64,000 nt of DNA from positions 1 to 64,000 of the forward strand of contig JAAWQC010000009.1 of NCBI GenBank assembly GCA_022800315.1. Reading direction: 5' to 3'. The stretch comes from Clostridiales bacterium (GTDB lineage: Bacteria; Bacillota; Clostridia; Oscillospirales; Acutalibacteraceae). The notes under the pieces were generated by a model, which was not told the origin of the DNA, ran no database searches, and was given only the letters and a program-made list of their open reading frames with translations. Both the position numbers and the translations under genes were made by a program. Shown here one piece after another: positions 40,720 to 49,555 of the stretch (within the stretch, counting starts at the first letter, position 1; each line of letters begins with the position of its first letter).

Positions 40720-42229
40720 CCGGCAGCGGCAGGGCGGGGCCCTGCCCCGCAAGGCAGCGGATATTCTCGTTCAGGAGCGTATGCTCCCGGATGGCGCCGT
40801 TGTCCTGGTCGCTCTTTCGGGCGGCGCCGATTCGATGGCGCTGCTTCATTTTTTTAAGGAACGGTGGGAAACCCTCGGCCTGTCCGGCCTGTTTGCTGCG
40901 CATTTGAACCACCGTCTGCGCGGGGCGGAGTCCGACCGGGACGAGGCGTTCGTCCGCACGGTATGCAAAGGGTGGGGAATCCCCCTGACAGTGGAGCGGG
41001 CCGACGTGGGTGCTTTGGCCGCCGGCGGCTCCGAAGGGCTGGAAGCGGCGGGCCGTCGGGCGCGGTACGCCTTTTTGCGGCGGACGGCAGAAAAACTGGA
41101 GGAACAGACAGGCGGTCGGTCGGTGCGCATCGCCACCGCTCACACCCTTTCCGACCAGTGGGAGACTATCCTGCTCCACCTGACCCGCGGCAGTGGGTTG
41201 CGGGGCCTGTGCGGGATTGCCCCGGTCCGGGACGCGGTCATTCGTCCGCTGCTGGACTGCACGCGGGCGGAGGTGGAAGATTACTGCCGGGCGAACGGCA
41301 TTCCGTTTATCACCGACAGCACCAACGCCGACCAGCGGTACAGCCGCAACCGGATACGGCACGCGGTGGTCCCCATCCTGTCCGAGCTGAATCCGCGGGG
41401 CGCGCAGGCGGCGGGCCGGACCGCCCGACTGCTGCGTGAGGACGCGGATTATCTCGACGGGCTGGCTCGGCAGGCGGAAAGGCAGGTCCGGCGGGCCGAC
41501 GGCGCTTATGACGCCGCCGCCCTGCGGGGACTGCCTCCTGCCCTGCGGGGCCGTGTGCTGCGCCGGCTGGCCGGGACGTCGGAGGGAGAGGACCCACTCC
41601 ACGATCTGGACGCGGAGACGATCGGCCGACTGGAACGCCTGCTTGACAGCGAACGCGGCGGGATCAACCTGCCAGGGGGACGCACCGTCCTGCTGGCGGC
41701 AGGACAGCTGACAATACGGGTTTCTCCGGTGGATTTCGGCGAGGTGAGTCTGCCCCTTCCCCGTGACGGCGGCTGCTTTTTCTGCGGGCGGACGGTGCGG
41801 GTCTGCATTCTTCCGAAAACTGTGTTGGACCAGCGGCGGGAGGCCGCGCTGTCCGCAGCGGCGGAGGCCAATGAGGATGTTAAGAAAATTTACAATTTTG
41901 TATTACAAAACACATGTGACTATGATATGATTAAGAGCAATGTGATCCTGCGCAATCGCCGAGCGGGAGACGCTTTTCGCCCGGCGGGCCGCGGCGTGAC
42001 CAAAAGCCTGAAAAAGCTGTGGAACGAAAAACGCCTGCCGCCTGAAAAGAGGGCGGCTGTCCCGCTGGTCTGCGACGAGGACGGTATCCTGCTGGTCGGC
42101 GGCTTCGGCTGCGACGAGCGGGTGCGGGTCACCGATTCCACCCGCCGTGTCCTGCTGCTGCTGGACGCGGCCGCTGTGGGAAATCTCAATATCAATGCCT
42201 CATTTTTTGAGGGGATTGGGGAAGCATAA
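40709..42229 (+). CDS. tilS: tRNA(Ile)-lysidine synthetase
   Basis: A 506-residue enzyme that modifies C34 of tRNA-Ile(CAU) to lysidine so that it reads AUA. The PP-loop is VALSGGADSMALLHF, followed by HLNHRLRGAESDRDEAFV, LEAAGRRARYAFL and AHTLSDQWETILLHL; the C-terminal part has the TilS-specific RRAGDAFRPAGRGVTKSLKKL. GTG 40709, in the end of dnaB with GGAG upstream, is the likely start. A patch at about 41880-41945 is far more AT-rich than the rest and encodes KKIYNFVLQN; it contains a promoter-like sequence. hpt starts one base into its stop codon. Confidence 0.92.
   Translation: MKDDRQRQGGALPRKAADILVQERMLPDGAVVLVALSGGADSMALLHFFKERWETLGLSGLFAAHLNHRLRGAESDRDEAFVRTVCKGWGIPLTVERADVGALAAGGSEGLEAAGRRARYAFLRRTAEKLEEQTGGRSVRIATAHTLSDQWETILLHLTRGSGLRGLCGIAPVRDAVIRPLLDCTRAEVEDYCRANGIPFITDSTNADQRYSRNRIRHAVVPILSELNPRGAQAAGRTARLLREDADYLDGLARQAERQVRRADGAYDAAALRGLPPALRGRVLRRLAGTSEGEDPLHDLDAETIGRLERLLDSERGGINLPGGRTVLLAAGQLTIRVSPVDFGEVSLPLPRDGGCFFCGRTVRVCILPKTVLDQRREAALSAAAEANEDVKKIYNFVLQNTCDYDMIKSNVILRNRRAGDAFRPAGRGVTKSLKKLWNEKRLPPEKRAAVPLVCDEDGILLVGGFGCDERVRVTDSTRRVLLLLDAAAVGNLNINASFFEGIGEA
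41896..41926 (+). promoter_or_regulatory. internal promoter with palindrome inside tilS, reading to hpt-ftsH
   Basis: TTGTAT (41898-41903), a 17-base spacer and TATGAT (41921-41926) form a promoter-like pair in an AT-rich island. The perfect palindrome TTTTGTA-T-TACAAAA (41896-41910) overlaps the -35 box and could be an operator. Confidence 0.5.
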
Positions 42230-42774
42230 TGAATATGCGCGACGATATCGCGGAAATCCTCTATACGGAGGAGCAGCTGGCGGAGATCGTCAGCCGGATG
42301 GGCCGCCAGATCAGTGAGGATTACGAAGGGAAAAACCTGTTTATGATCAGCGTGCTCAAAGGGTCGCTGATTTTTATGGCCGATCTGATGCGGGCGGTGA
42401 CCGTCCCGTGTTCCATCGACTTTCTGTCGGTTTCCAGTTACGGCAAGGGTACGGTCAGTTCCGGCGCGGTGCGGATTCTCAAGGACCTGGACGATTCGCT
42501 GGAGGGCAAGGACCTGCTGGTGGTGGAGGACATCCTCGATTCCGGCGTGACCCTGTCCTTCCTGCTGAAGAATCTGTCCGCCCGCAATCCGAGAAGCATC
42601 CGTTTGTGCACCCTGCTCGACAAGCCCGAGCGGCGTAAGGTGGATATCCGCCCCGACTATGTGGGGGCGGAGGTGCCCGACGAATTCATCGTCGGTTACG
42701 GTCTCGATTACGCCGAAAAATATCGCAACCTGCCCTATATCGGGGTGCTCAAGCCGGAGGTTTACGCCGGCTAG
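42229..42774 (+). CDS. hpt: hypoxanthine phosphoribosyltransferase
   Basis: A 181-residue purine salvage enzyme that makes IMP or GMP from hypoxanthine or guanine and PRPP. The PRPP-binding motif VVEDILDSGVTLSFLL is clear at about residues 95-110, with MISVLKGSLIFMADLMRA earlier and PDEFIVGYGLDYAEKYRNLPYIGVLK at the end, all family hallmarks. Start ATG 42229 overlaps the tilS stop by one base; ATG 42235 is possible. The tilS-hpt-ftsH order is the usual one. It ends in TAG, which shows that TAG is a normal stop in this genome. Confidence 0.96.
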   Translation: MNMRDDIAEILYTEEQLAEIVSRMGRQISEDYEGKNLFMISVLKGSLIFMADLMRAVTVPCSIDFLSVSSYGKGTVSSGAVRILKDLDDSLEGKDLLVVEDILDSGVTLSFLLKNLSARNPRSIRLCTLLDKPERRKVDIRPDYVGAEVPDEFIVGYGLDYAEKYRNLPYIGVLKPEVYAG

Positions 42775-42860
42775 AGGCCCGGAGGGCGCTTTCCCCCGGA
42801 GGACCGGAACCCGTGCCGTCCGCAGAACCCGACGTGCGGCGGTGATAAGGAGTGAATGTA

Positions 42861-44867
42861 TTGGAATCCAACAACAATGATTTCGGCAAGATGATCCGCA
42901 ACATCGGCCTGTTCCTGGGTATCCCGCTGCTGATTTTCATCGCGCTCTGGCTGGTGCTGGACGCCCGCACCCCCGCTGATGAGAAGAAATATTCCGATTA
43001 TCTCGCGTATTTCCGCAACGAACAGGTGCAGGAATACGATCTGAATATCGGCAACGGCAATCTGAAAATCGTGCTCAAGCCCGAGTTTATCACCGAGGAT
43101 ACCAATCGGGACGGCAAGCTGGATGAGAAGGACATTCTCAAGTACCAGGTGCCCGATGTCAGCCTATTCGTTCAGGACCTGCGGGATATCTTCGAACGCA
43201 AAACCGACGCCGACGCCGCGTATGTGCCGCCAGCCAACGACTACGAGCCGGCCAGCCAGCTTCCTTGGATTCTCAATCTGCTGCCCTCCCTTCTGATCGT
43301 GGTGGTATTCATCGTCATGATCGTGATGGTGCGCCGCTCCATGTCCTCCATCGACGGGGGCAAGACCATGGGCTTCGGCAAGGCGCGGATCAAGCAGCCC
43401 AGCGAGGATAAGCGCAAGACCACCTTTGCCGACGTGGCGGGGGCGGATGAGGAAAAGGAAGAGCTGCGGGAAATCGTGGACTTCCTCAAATCCCCCAAAA
43501 AGTTTAAGGAGCTGGGCGCCCGGGTGCCCAAGGGTGTGCTGCTGGTGGGCCCTCCCGGTACCGGTAAAACCCTGCTGGCCCGCGCCGTGGCCGGCGAGGC
43601 GGGGGTTCCCTTCTTCTCCATTTCGGGTTCCGATTTTGTGGAGATGTACGTGGGTGTGGGCGCCTCCCGTGTCCGCGACCTGTTCGACCAGGCGAAAAAG
43701 AACTCCCCCTGTATCATCTTTATCGACGAGATCGACGCGGTGGGCCGTCAGCGCGGCGCCGGCCTGGGCGGCGGCCACGATGAGCGTGAGCAAACCCTGA
43801 ACCAGATGCTGGTGGAAATGGACGGCTTCGGCAGCAACGACGGCGTGATTATGATCGCCGCCACTAACCGACCCGATATTCTCGACCCGGCCCTGACCCG
43901 TCCGGGCCGCTTCGACCGTCAGATCGTGGTCAATTATCCCGACGTCAAGGGCCGTGAGGAAATCCTCAAGGTTCATGCCCGCGGCAAGCCCTTGGCTCCC
44001 GACGTGGAGCTTTCGGTTATCGCCAAATCCACCGCCGGCTTCACCGGAGCAGATTTGGAAAACCTGCTGAACGAGGCGGCGCTGCTGGCCGCACGGAGGG
44101 GGCTCCACTCCATCACCATGCCCGAGATCGAGGAGGCTACCATCAAGGTGGTCATGGGCACCGAAAAGCGCAGCCACGTCATCACCGATAAGGAAAAGAA
44201 ACTCACCGCCTTCCACGAGGCGGGCCACGCGGTGGTCACCTATTACTGCCCCACTCAGGACCCTGTCCATCAGATTTCGGTTATCCCCCGCGGCATGGCC
44301 GGCGGCTACACCATGAGCCTGCCGGAGCACGACCGTTCCTACCGCGCGAAGAAGGAGATGCTGGAGGATATCCAGGTGCTCCTGGGCGGCCGGGTGGCGG
44401 AAGCGCTGGTGCTGGACGATATCTCCACCGGCGCTTCCAACGATATTGAGCGGGCCACAGAAACCGCCCGCAACATGATTACCAAATACGGCATGAGCGA
44501 TAAGCTGGGGCCGATCATGTTCGGTTCCTCCGACTCCAATGAAATTTTCCTGGGCCGCGACTTCGGTCACACCCGCAACTACTCCGAGCAGGTGGCCGCC
44601 CAGATCGACGAGGAAATCAACGAGATCATACGGGAGAGCTACCAGCAGACCGAGCGCAAGCTAAGTGAGCACAGGGAACAGCTCGACGCGGTGGCCCGTT
44701 ACCTCTTCCTCAACGAGAAGGTAGACGGCGAACAGTTCCGCGCCATTATGGAGGGGACGCTGGTACCCAAGATGACCGACTTTGTCACCCGTCCGAAGGA
44801 ATCCGCTGAAACGGCAGCCGAACTCCCCGTCGGAGAGACCGGGGGAGACGGCGAGATATCCCATTGA
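42861..44867 (+). CDS. ftsH: ATP-dependent zinc metalloprotease FtsH
   Basis: A 668-residue membrane AAA+ protease that degrades damaged membrane proteins and regulators. Two membrane helices (about 14-34 and 136-158) enclose an extracytoplasmic domain of about 100 residues. The AAA domain has [34 protein letters not shown] and the second region of homology [18 protein letters not shown]; the protease zinc site is [11 protein letters not shown] 42861 is best placed for AAGGAG (eight bases); GTG 42852 overlaps that site. The C-terminus is Glu/Thr-rich. A strong terminator follows. Confidence 0.96.
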   Translation: MESNNNDFGKMIRNIGLFLGIPLLIFIALWLVLDARTPADEKKYSDYLAYFRNEQVQEYDLNIGNGNLKIVLKPEFITEDTNRDGKLDEKDILKYQVPDVSLFVQDLRDIFERKTDADAAYVPPANDYEPASQLPWILNLLPSLLIVVVFIVMIVMVRRSMSSIDGGKTMGFGKARIKQPSEDKRKTTFADVAGADEEKEELREIVDFLKSPKKFKELGARVPKGVLLVGPPGTGKTLLARAVAGEAGVPFFSISGSDFVEMYVGVGASRVRDLFDQAKKNSPCIIFIDEIDAVGRQRGAGLGGGHDEREQTLNQMLVEMDGFGSNDGVIMIAATNRPDILDPALTRPGRFDRQIVVNYPDVKGREEILKVHARGKPLAPDVELSVIAKSTAGFTGADLENLLNEAALLAARRGLHSITMPEIEEATIKVVMGTEKRSHVITDKEKKLTAFHEAGHAVVTYYCPTQDPVHQISVIPRGMAGGYTMSLPEHDRSYRAKKEMLEDIQVLLGGRVAEALVLDDISTGASNDIERATETARNMITKYGMSDKLGPIMFGSSDSNEIFLGRDFGHTRNYSEQVAAQIDEEINEIIRESYQQTERKLSEHREQLDAVARYLFLNEKVDGEQFRAIMEGTLVPKMTDFVTRPKESAETAAELPVGETGGDGEISH

Positions 44868-44918
44868 TGAAAGTCACGGATTGACGTGACCGGCCGCCTC
44901 CCTGACAAACTTATAAAG

Positions 44919-44954
44919 AAGCCCCCGGCGGTAAAGACCGCCGGGGGCTTTTGC
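44919..44954 (+). terminator. intrinsic terminator of the tilS-hpt-ftsH operon
   Basis: AAGCCCCCGGCGGT (44919-44932) pairs with ACCGCCGGGGGCTT (44937-44950) and T residues follow. It is a strong rho-independent terminator. Confidence 0.92.
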
Positions 44955-44991
44955 CTGCTGTTCTTCCAGCTGGCGGTCTGCGGAGCGGCAC

Positions 44992-45020
44992 TGGACGGCA
45001 AAGCAAAGATCGGGTATACT
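44992..45020 (+). promoter_or_regulatory. promoter of the leader peptide/MFS unit
   Basis: TGGACG (44992-44997), a 17-base spacer and TATACT (45015-45020) precede the leader peptide by about 60 bases. The -35 box is only fair. Confidence 0.55.
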
Positions 45021-45078
45021 GGTAATCGCAGCGTCGCCGTGATTGCGGGGACGGGTTAATACGACGGGAGATACCACC

Positions 45079-45117
45079 ATGAAATTATGCCTTGCTCACG
45101 CTCCATGCAAAGTCTGA
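45079..45117 (+). CDS. putative 12-residue regulatory leader peptide
   Basis: ATG 45079 opens a 13-codon frame (MKLCLAHAPCKV, stop TGA) with GGGAG eight bases upstream, a well-formed translation start. The second half of the frame runs into the first arm of a hairpin (45101-45138). Its position, directly before the MFS exporter gene and followed by a hairpin that masks the exporter's ribosome-binding site, is what is seen in drug-inducible attenuators such as those of erm and mef genes. Function is inferred from layout only. Confidence 0.55.
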   Translation: MKLCLAHAPCKV

Positions 45118-45208
45118 TCCGGGCGGGTCTGCATGGAGCCAATCCTTTTCATACGCCCGAACAGGCTTTGCTCTCTGTTTCTGATAAACAAAGAGTAGAG
45201 GAGCAAAG
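45101..45208 (+). promoter_or_regulatory. two-hairpin translational attenuator before the MFS exporter
   Basis: Hairpin one pairs CTCCATGCA (45101-45109) with TGCATGGAG (45130-45138) plus an inner GATCC/GGGTC stem. Hairpin two pairs CTTTGCTC (45166-45173) with GAGCAAAG (45201-45208) and, inside it, CTCT/AGAG and GTTT/AAAC; its right arm covers most of the Shine-Dalgarno GAGGAG (45198-45203). An alternative pairing, TGGAGCC (45134-45140) with GGCTTTG (45164-45170), would break both hairpins and free that site. Confidence 0.55.
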
Positions 45209-45210
45209 TC

Positions 45211-46530
45211 GTGATGAATACCTTTCGAACCACCATCGGAGAGCTGCGTCAGTTTCTGATTCTGTGGTCCACCCAATCCTTATCGTCCCTGGGCAGCTCC
45301 ATGACCAATTTTGCTCTGGTGGTCTGGTCTTATCAGGCGAAGGGCTCGGCCCTGACCACCGCGCTGCTGTCGGTCTGTTCCTACGCGCCCTATGTGCTGA
45401 TGAGCATCTTCGCCGGAGCGTTCAGCGACCGATGGCCTAAAAAAGTGACCATGCTGGCAAGCGATACCTTTGCCGCCGCCTGTACGGTGGGGGTGTTGCT
45501 GCTGATGACCACGGGACGGCTGGAAATTTGGCATCTGTATGTGCTCAACGCCCTGAACGGGCTGATGAATACCATCCAGCAGCCGGCGGCTGACGTCACC
45601 ATCAGCCTGCTGACGCCCCCGCGGCATTATCAGAAGGTCAGCGGCCTGCGTTCCCTTTCCAACTCCCTCACCGGCATTCTGACGCCGGTACTGGCCACCG
45701 CCCTGCTGGCCTTCGCCGGTATGGAGGCGGTGATCGTTTTCGACTTGGCGACCTTCGGGGCCGCCTTCGTATCGCTGTTGTTTTTTATCAAAATACCGCA
45801 GGTGCAGCAAACCGATAAAGGGGAGGAATCGGTCTGGCAGGCGGCCAGGGCGGGCCTGCGCTTTCTCCGCGGTCATCGGGGTATCCTGCACTTGATTTTG
45901 TTTCTGGCAGCTATCAACCTGACCGCGTCCATGTTCAACGCAGCGCTGCCCGCTCTGCTGATCACCGGCGGGCCGGGTGGGGAAACGGCGCTGGGAGCGG
46001 TCAACGCCGCCACGGGCGTGGCCATGCTGATCGGCAGCCTGGCCGCTTCCTTTTTGCCCGAGCCCAAAAGCCGGGGCCGGGTGATCTGCAACACCCTGTT
46101 GCTGTCCATGAGCACCGAGAATTTTTTTCTGGCCTTTGGTAAATCCCTCCCGGTGTGGTGCCTGGGGGCTGTGCTGGGCTGGCTGTGCATTCCGGTGATG
46201 AACGCCAATATGGACGTCCTGTTCCGCCGGAACATCCCGGTGCCGATACAGGGACGTGTCTATTCGGTGAGGAATACCCTTCAGTTTTTCACCATCCCCA
46301 TCGGGTACTCACTGGGGGGGCTGCTGGTGGACCGGGTGCTGGGGCCGTTTATGGTTGCCCAGCCGCCGGATAGCTGGTGGACACGCCTGTTTGGCTCCGG
46401 CAAGGGAGCCGGGGCTGCTTTGCTGCTTTTTTTCCTGGGCGTGCTGGGGGTGGTCACCTGCCTGATCTTTCGCCGGGATCCCGCCATCTGGGACCTGGAA
46501 AAGGACAGGGAGCCGCTGCCCGACGAATAG
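45211..46530 (+). CDS. MFS efflux transporter (MefA/MFS_3 type)
   Basis: A 439-residue major facilitator with twelve predicted helices. The start LRQFLILWSTQSLSSLGSSMTNFALVVWSYQ and the loop FAGAFSDRWPKKVTMLASD are typical of the MefA/enterobactin-exporter branch, whose members export macrolides or other amphiphilic compounds by proton antiport. GTG 45211 and ATG 45214 are adjacent start choices, seven and ten bases after GAGGAG. The upstream leader peptide and hairpins suggest induction by a ribosome-targeting drug. The substrate is inference from family and control region. Confidence 0.87.
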   Translation: MMNTFRTTIGELRQFLILWSTQSLSSLGSSMTNFALVVWSYQAKGSALTTALLSVCSYAPYVLMSIFAGAFSDRWPKKVTMLASDTFAAACTVGVLLLMTTGRLEIWHLYVLNALNGLMNTIQQPAADVTISLLTPPRHYQKVSGLRSLSNSLTGILTPVLATALLAFAGMEAVIVFDLATFGAAFVSLLFFIKIPQVQQTDKGEESVWQAARAGLRFLRGHRGILHLILFLAAINLTASMFNAALPALLITGGPGGETALGAVNAATGVAMLIGSLAASFLPEPKSRGRVICNTLLLSMSTENFFLAFGKSLPVWCLGAVLGWLCIPVMNANMDVLFRRNIPVPIQGRVYSVRNTLQFFTIPIGYSLGGLLVDRVLGPFMVAQPPDSWWTRLFGSGKGAGAALLLFFLGVLGVVTCLIFRRDPAIWDLEKDREPLPDE

Positions 46531-46565
46531 GAAGGGCTCGGGAATCATTGTTACCAGACTGTCAA

Positions 46566-46603
46566 AAAAGAGGCTGTCGGCTGATGCCGATAGCCTCTTT
46601 TCA
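46566..46603. terminator. bidirectional terminator after the MFS gene
   Basis: A 16-bp stem (46566-46581 with 46586-46601, one G-U) with a TGAT loop lies between converging genes and has A-rich and T-rich flanks, so it can serve both strands. Confidence 0.88.
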
Positions 46604-46639
46604 TCGTTACGGACAGGGGACAGCCGTGGAGAAGGAGAA

Positions 46640-47020
46640 TCAGAAAATATTTTCGGTCAGGGGCGTTTCCACATTGGACAGCTTCTCCAGCTGATTGCGG
46701 CACACCGCCAGCTGGGCGGCAAAATGTCCGCCGTCACCCTCCGCGATCATGACGGGAAGCGGCACCACCGTTTCTTCAATCTTTTGAATGTCGGCGTGCC
46801 GCATAAACAGCGGAAAATGCTTGGTTTTCTCTTCAAAGGTTTTTACAAAATCCCGTGACAGGGTGCGGCACAGCTCGATGTTGCCGTCGTCGTAGGCCTG
46901 CTGGACCTGTTCCAGCTCATCCAGCAGATATTGGGTGTTGTTTACCTGTACGCCCAGGGAGACAACGCACACTGCCGCTACGATGACCAGCAGGGCCGCC
47001 GCGATTATCAGCCGTTTCAC
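46640..47020 (-). CDS. DUF4363 family protein
   Basis: A 126-residue protein with one N-terminal membrane helix (about 4-24) and a helical extracytoplasmic domain. It fits DUF4363, a clostridial family of unknown function that usually accompanies a DUF421 (YetF-like) gene, as here. Start GTG 47020 has AAAGGAGGG seven bases upstream. It is the second gene of a minus-strand pair, 60 bases after the DUF421 gene. The two proteins probably act together in the membrane. Confidence 0.82.
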   Translation of the reverse strand: MKRLIIAAALLVIVAAVCVVSLGVQVNNTQYLLDELEQVQQAYDDGNIELCRTLSRDFVKTFEEKTKHFPLFMRHADIQKIEETVVPLPVMIAEGDGGHFAAQLAVCRNQLEKLSNVETPLTENIF

Positions 47021-47079
47021 AGGTGAGCCCTCCTTTGTCCGTCAGGGGCTATCCGCGAACAGATTACGCGGATAGCCCT

Positions 47080-47757
47080 TTATTTTTTAGCATCTTTACG
47101 GATCAGGGTGTATTTTTTTGCCCGATCCGCCGTCAGCAGAAAGACATCGTCGGCGCGGCAGTGGTTCCATTTCAGCGTCTTTTCCAGCCATTTGTCGTCG
47201 AGACCGCAGACCCCCAGCGCCCAATGGGACACCTTGCCGTCATCAATGAGGACCATAGGCAGCCCCGAATCGGGTGGGACGGCGTTCAGGTCACCGCAGG
47301 AGGGCGGCCGGTAATCCGGCTTCAGAAAGACACTGATTTTGCCGTTGGTTTCGGCGATGGCGTATTGAATCTGCTCAATATCGAAAATGTTCTGTCCCCG
47401 CAGGTTTTCCATCATTTCGCTGATGGTCACCCGCATACGCCTGAGAGCCTGCTGGTCCAGTTTGCCGTCGTTGATGACCACCATGGGCCGGCCGCTGATC
47501 AGGTGATAAAAAAAGGGGACCTTCAGCATCAGGCCGGACAGCAGCAGCTCCATCGCCACCAGCACCAGAATGGGGATCAGGCCGTCAAGCAGGGGCATAC
47601 CGCTCTCCTGCATGGGGACGGCGGCCAGATCGGAGATCATCAGGGTGACCACCAGTTCGGCAGGCTGCAGCTCACCCAGCTGCCGTTTGCCCATGATGCG
47701 CATGGCCGTGATAATGAATATGTAGATTATCACGGTGCGGATAGCAGTAATCGCCAT
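47080..47757 (-). CDS. DUF421 (YetF-like) membrane protein
   Basis: A 225-residue protein with three N-terminal membrane helices (AIRTVIIYIFIITAMRIMGKRQLGELQPAELVVTLMISDLAAVPM is the family signature in shortened view, residues 4-48) and a C-terminal cytoplasmic domain with the repeated motif PMVVINDGKL and PMVLIDDGKV. YetF-type proteins are common in spore-formers; some affect spore properties and envelope lipids, but the mechanism is open. I start at ATG 47757, where the first helix begins. It is divergent from the germinant-receptor operon. Confidence 0.85.
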   Translation of the reverse strand: MAITAIRTVIIYIFIITAMRIMGKRQLGELQPAELVVTLMISDLAAVPMQESGMPLLDGLIPILVLVAMELLLSGLMLKVPFFYHLISGRPMVVINDGKLDQQALRRMRVTISEMMENLRGQNIFDIEQIQYAIAETNGKISVFLKPDYRPPSCGDLNAVPPDSGLPMVLIDDGKVSHWALGVCGLDDKWLEKTLKWNHCRADDVFLLTADRAKKYTLIRKDAKK

Positions 47758-47964
47758 ATTCTCAGTCCCGCCTTTCGAAAGGATGCGCCCACATGAACGG
47801 CGCCGCTCCCCTAGTATGGCCTGCCGCCGCACGGTTATTCGAAAAAATGCATTTTCCCGGCGTTTTGGCGGCAGAGAATAAGCGGCGGGTGAGACGGACA
47901 TAACTATATTTATTGATTGCCCGACTGAAAATCAACGCCTATTTGAAAGGAGCGGCCGTATAGT

Positions 47965-49527
47965 ATGCCCTCTTTAAAAGGATTTTTCCGTTCCTCCGGC
48001 GACCGGCAGAAGGCGGTATCCGCGCCGCCCCCGCCGCCGCATCCGGTGTCACCGGTGCTCATGGACAACCTGGTTTATCTCCATGCCCAGTTCGGCGTCA
48101 GCTCCGACCTGACCGTGCGGGAAATGGAGGCCGGCGGCTGTAAAATCGCCATCGTAACCCTGGAAGGGATGGTAGACCGCCACACCATCGCCGACGCGGT
48201 TCTGCTGCCCCTGTCGAAGGTTCCGGATATGGACGGGGCGGAAGCGCTGATGTCCTACGTCCGCGACAAGGTGCTGGCCATGGTGGACCTGATGCAGGTG
48301 GTCACCATGGATGAGGTCATCAACCTGATCTCTTCCGGCTTCGCCGCGGTCATGGCCGACGGCGCCGCCTATGTGCTGCTGGGCGGTTTCCAAAATTTTA
48401 TGATCCGCGGGGTGGGGGAGCCTTCCTCTGAAATGACCACACGCGGCTCACGTGAGGGCTTTACCGAAGCGATCCGGGTGAATATCAGCATGATCCGCCG
48501 CCGGATGAAGACTCCCGACCTGACCTTTGAGATGATGAGCGCGGGCAAAACCAGCAATACGGCGGTCTGTCTGTGCTATATGAGGGGGCGGGTGTCTGAA
48601 CAGCTGCTGAACGACGTGCGCGCCCGCATCCAGAAACTGCCTCTGGACGTGGTGCTGGAATCGGGATATATCCAGCCCTTCCTCGAAAACCGGCGGCTGT
48701 CCCTGTTTTCCAGTGTGGGAACCACCGAACGCCCCGATACCCTGTGCGGCAAGGTGGCCGAAGGACGCATCGGTGTGCTGGTGGACGGCACCCCCTTTGT
48801 TTTGATTACGCCCACCCTGTTCGTGGAACACTTTCAGTCGATGGATGACTACGCCATCCATCCCTATTACGCCAGTTTCCTGCGCATCATCAAATACGTT
48901 TCCTTCTTTGTAGGGATGCTGCTGCCGGGGCTTTATGTGGCGGTGGGAACCTTCCATCCCGAGATGCTTCCCTTTACCCTGATGCTGTCCTATCTCAAAT
49001 CCGACCTGTCCACCCCGTTCCCCCTAGTGATGGAGGCCCTGATTATCCACTTTCTTTTTGAGATCATGCGGGAGGCGGGCCTGAGGTTTCCCAAGGCGGT
49101 GGGCCACGCCGTCAGCATCGTGGGAGCGCTGGTCATCGGCGAATCGGCGGTGCGGGCGGGTCTCATTGGCGCGCCCATGGTCATCATCGTCGCCCTGACC
49201 GCCATCAGCTCCTTCGTCATCCCCTCCCTGTACGGCCCGGTGACCCTGCTGCGCTTCGGCTTCATCATCCTGGGCGGGACGCTGGGTATTTACGGCATTA
49301 TGATCGGTCTGACCCTGCTATTGTGCAGCGTGTGTGCTGTGCATATCCAGTCCATCCCCTTTACCGCCCCGGTGACCCCCTTCAGCCTCAAAGCCATGCG
49401 GGACGTGCTGATCCGGGCGGATTGGCGGGAACTTTGGAAGCATCAGTTCCTGGTGCAGAACGTGGTGGGCTCCCATCTTAAGGAAAACGGAACCGAGCCC
49501 GACACGACCGACCCCGGCGAGGAATAA
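47965..49527 (+). CDS. spore germination receptor A subunit (GerA/GerKA type)
   Basis: A 520-residue membrane protein. An N-terminal hydrophilic domain (about 1-290) precedes four to five membrane segments and a short C-terminal cytoplasmic tail. The motifs TRGSREGFTEAIRVNISMIRRRMKTPDL and YIQPFLENRRLSLFSSVGTTERPD are hallmarks of GerA-family A subunits, which with B and C subunits detect amino acids or sugars in the inner spore membrane and start germination. The family's usual length is close to 500. It is first in a three-gene operon; the germinant is unknown. AAAGGAG lies 12 bases upstream. Confidence 0.93.
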   Translation: MPSLKGFFRSSGDRQKAVSAPPPPPHPVSPVLMDNLVYLHAQFGVSSDLTVREMEAGGCKIAIVTLEGMVDRHTIADAVLLPLSKVPDMDGAEALMSYVRDKVLAMVDLMQVVTMDEVINLISSGFAAVMADGAAYVLLGGFQNFMIRGVGEPSSEMTTRGSREGFTEAIRVNISMIRRRMKTPDLTFEMMSAGKTSNTAVCLCYMRGRVSEQLLNDVRARIQKLPLDVVLESGYIQPFLENRRLSLFSSVGTTERPDTLCGKVAEGRIGVLVDGTPFVLITPTLFVEHFQSMDDYAIHPYYASFLRIIKYVSFFVGMLLPGLYVAVGTFHPEMLPFTLMLSYLKSDLSTPFPLVMEALIIHFLFEIMREAGLRFPKAVGHAVSIVGALVIGESAVRAGLIGAPMVIIVALTAISSFVIPSLYGPVTLLRFGFIILGGTLGIYGIMIGLTLLLCSVCAVHIQSIPFTAPVTPFSLKAMRDVLIRADWRELWKHQFLVQNVVGSHLKENGTEPDTTDPGEE

Positions 49528-49555
49528 GACCGGACCCGTCCGGAAGGAAAGAGCG

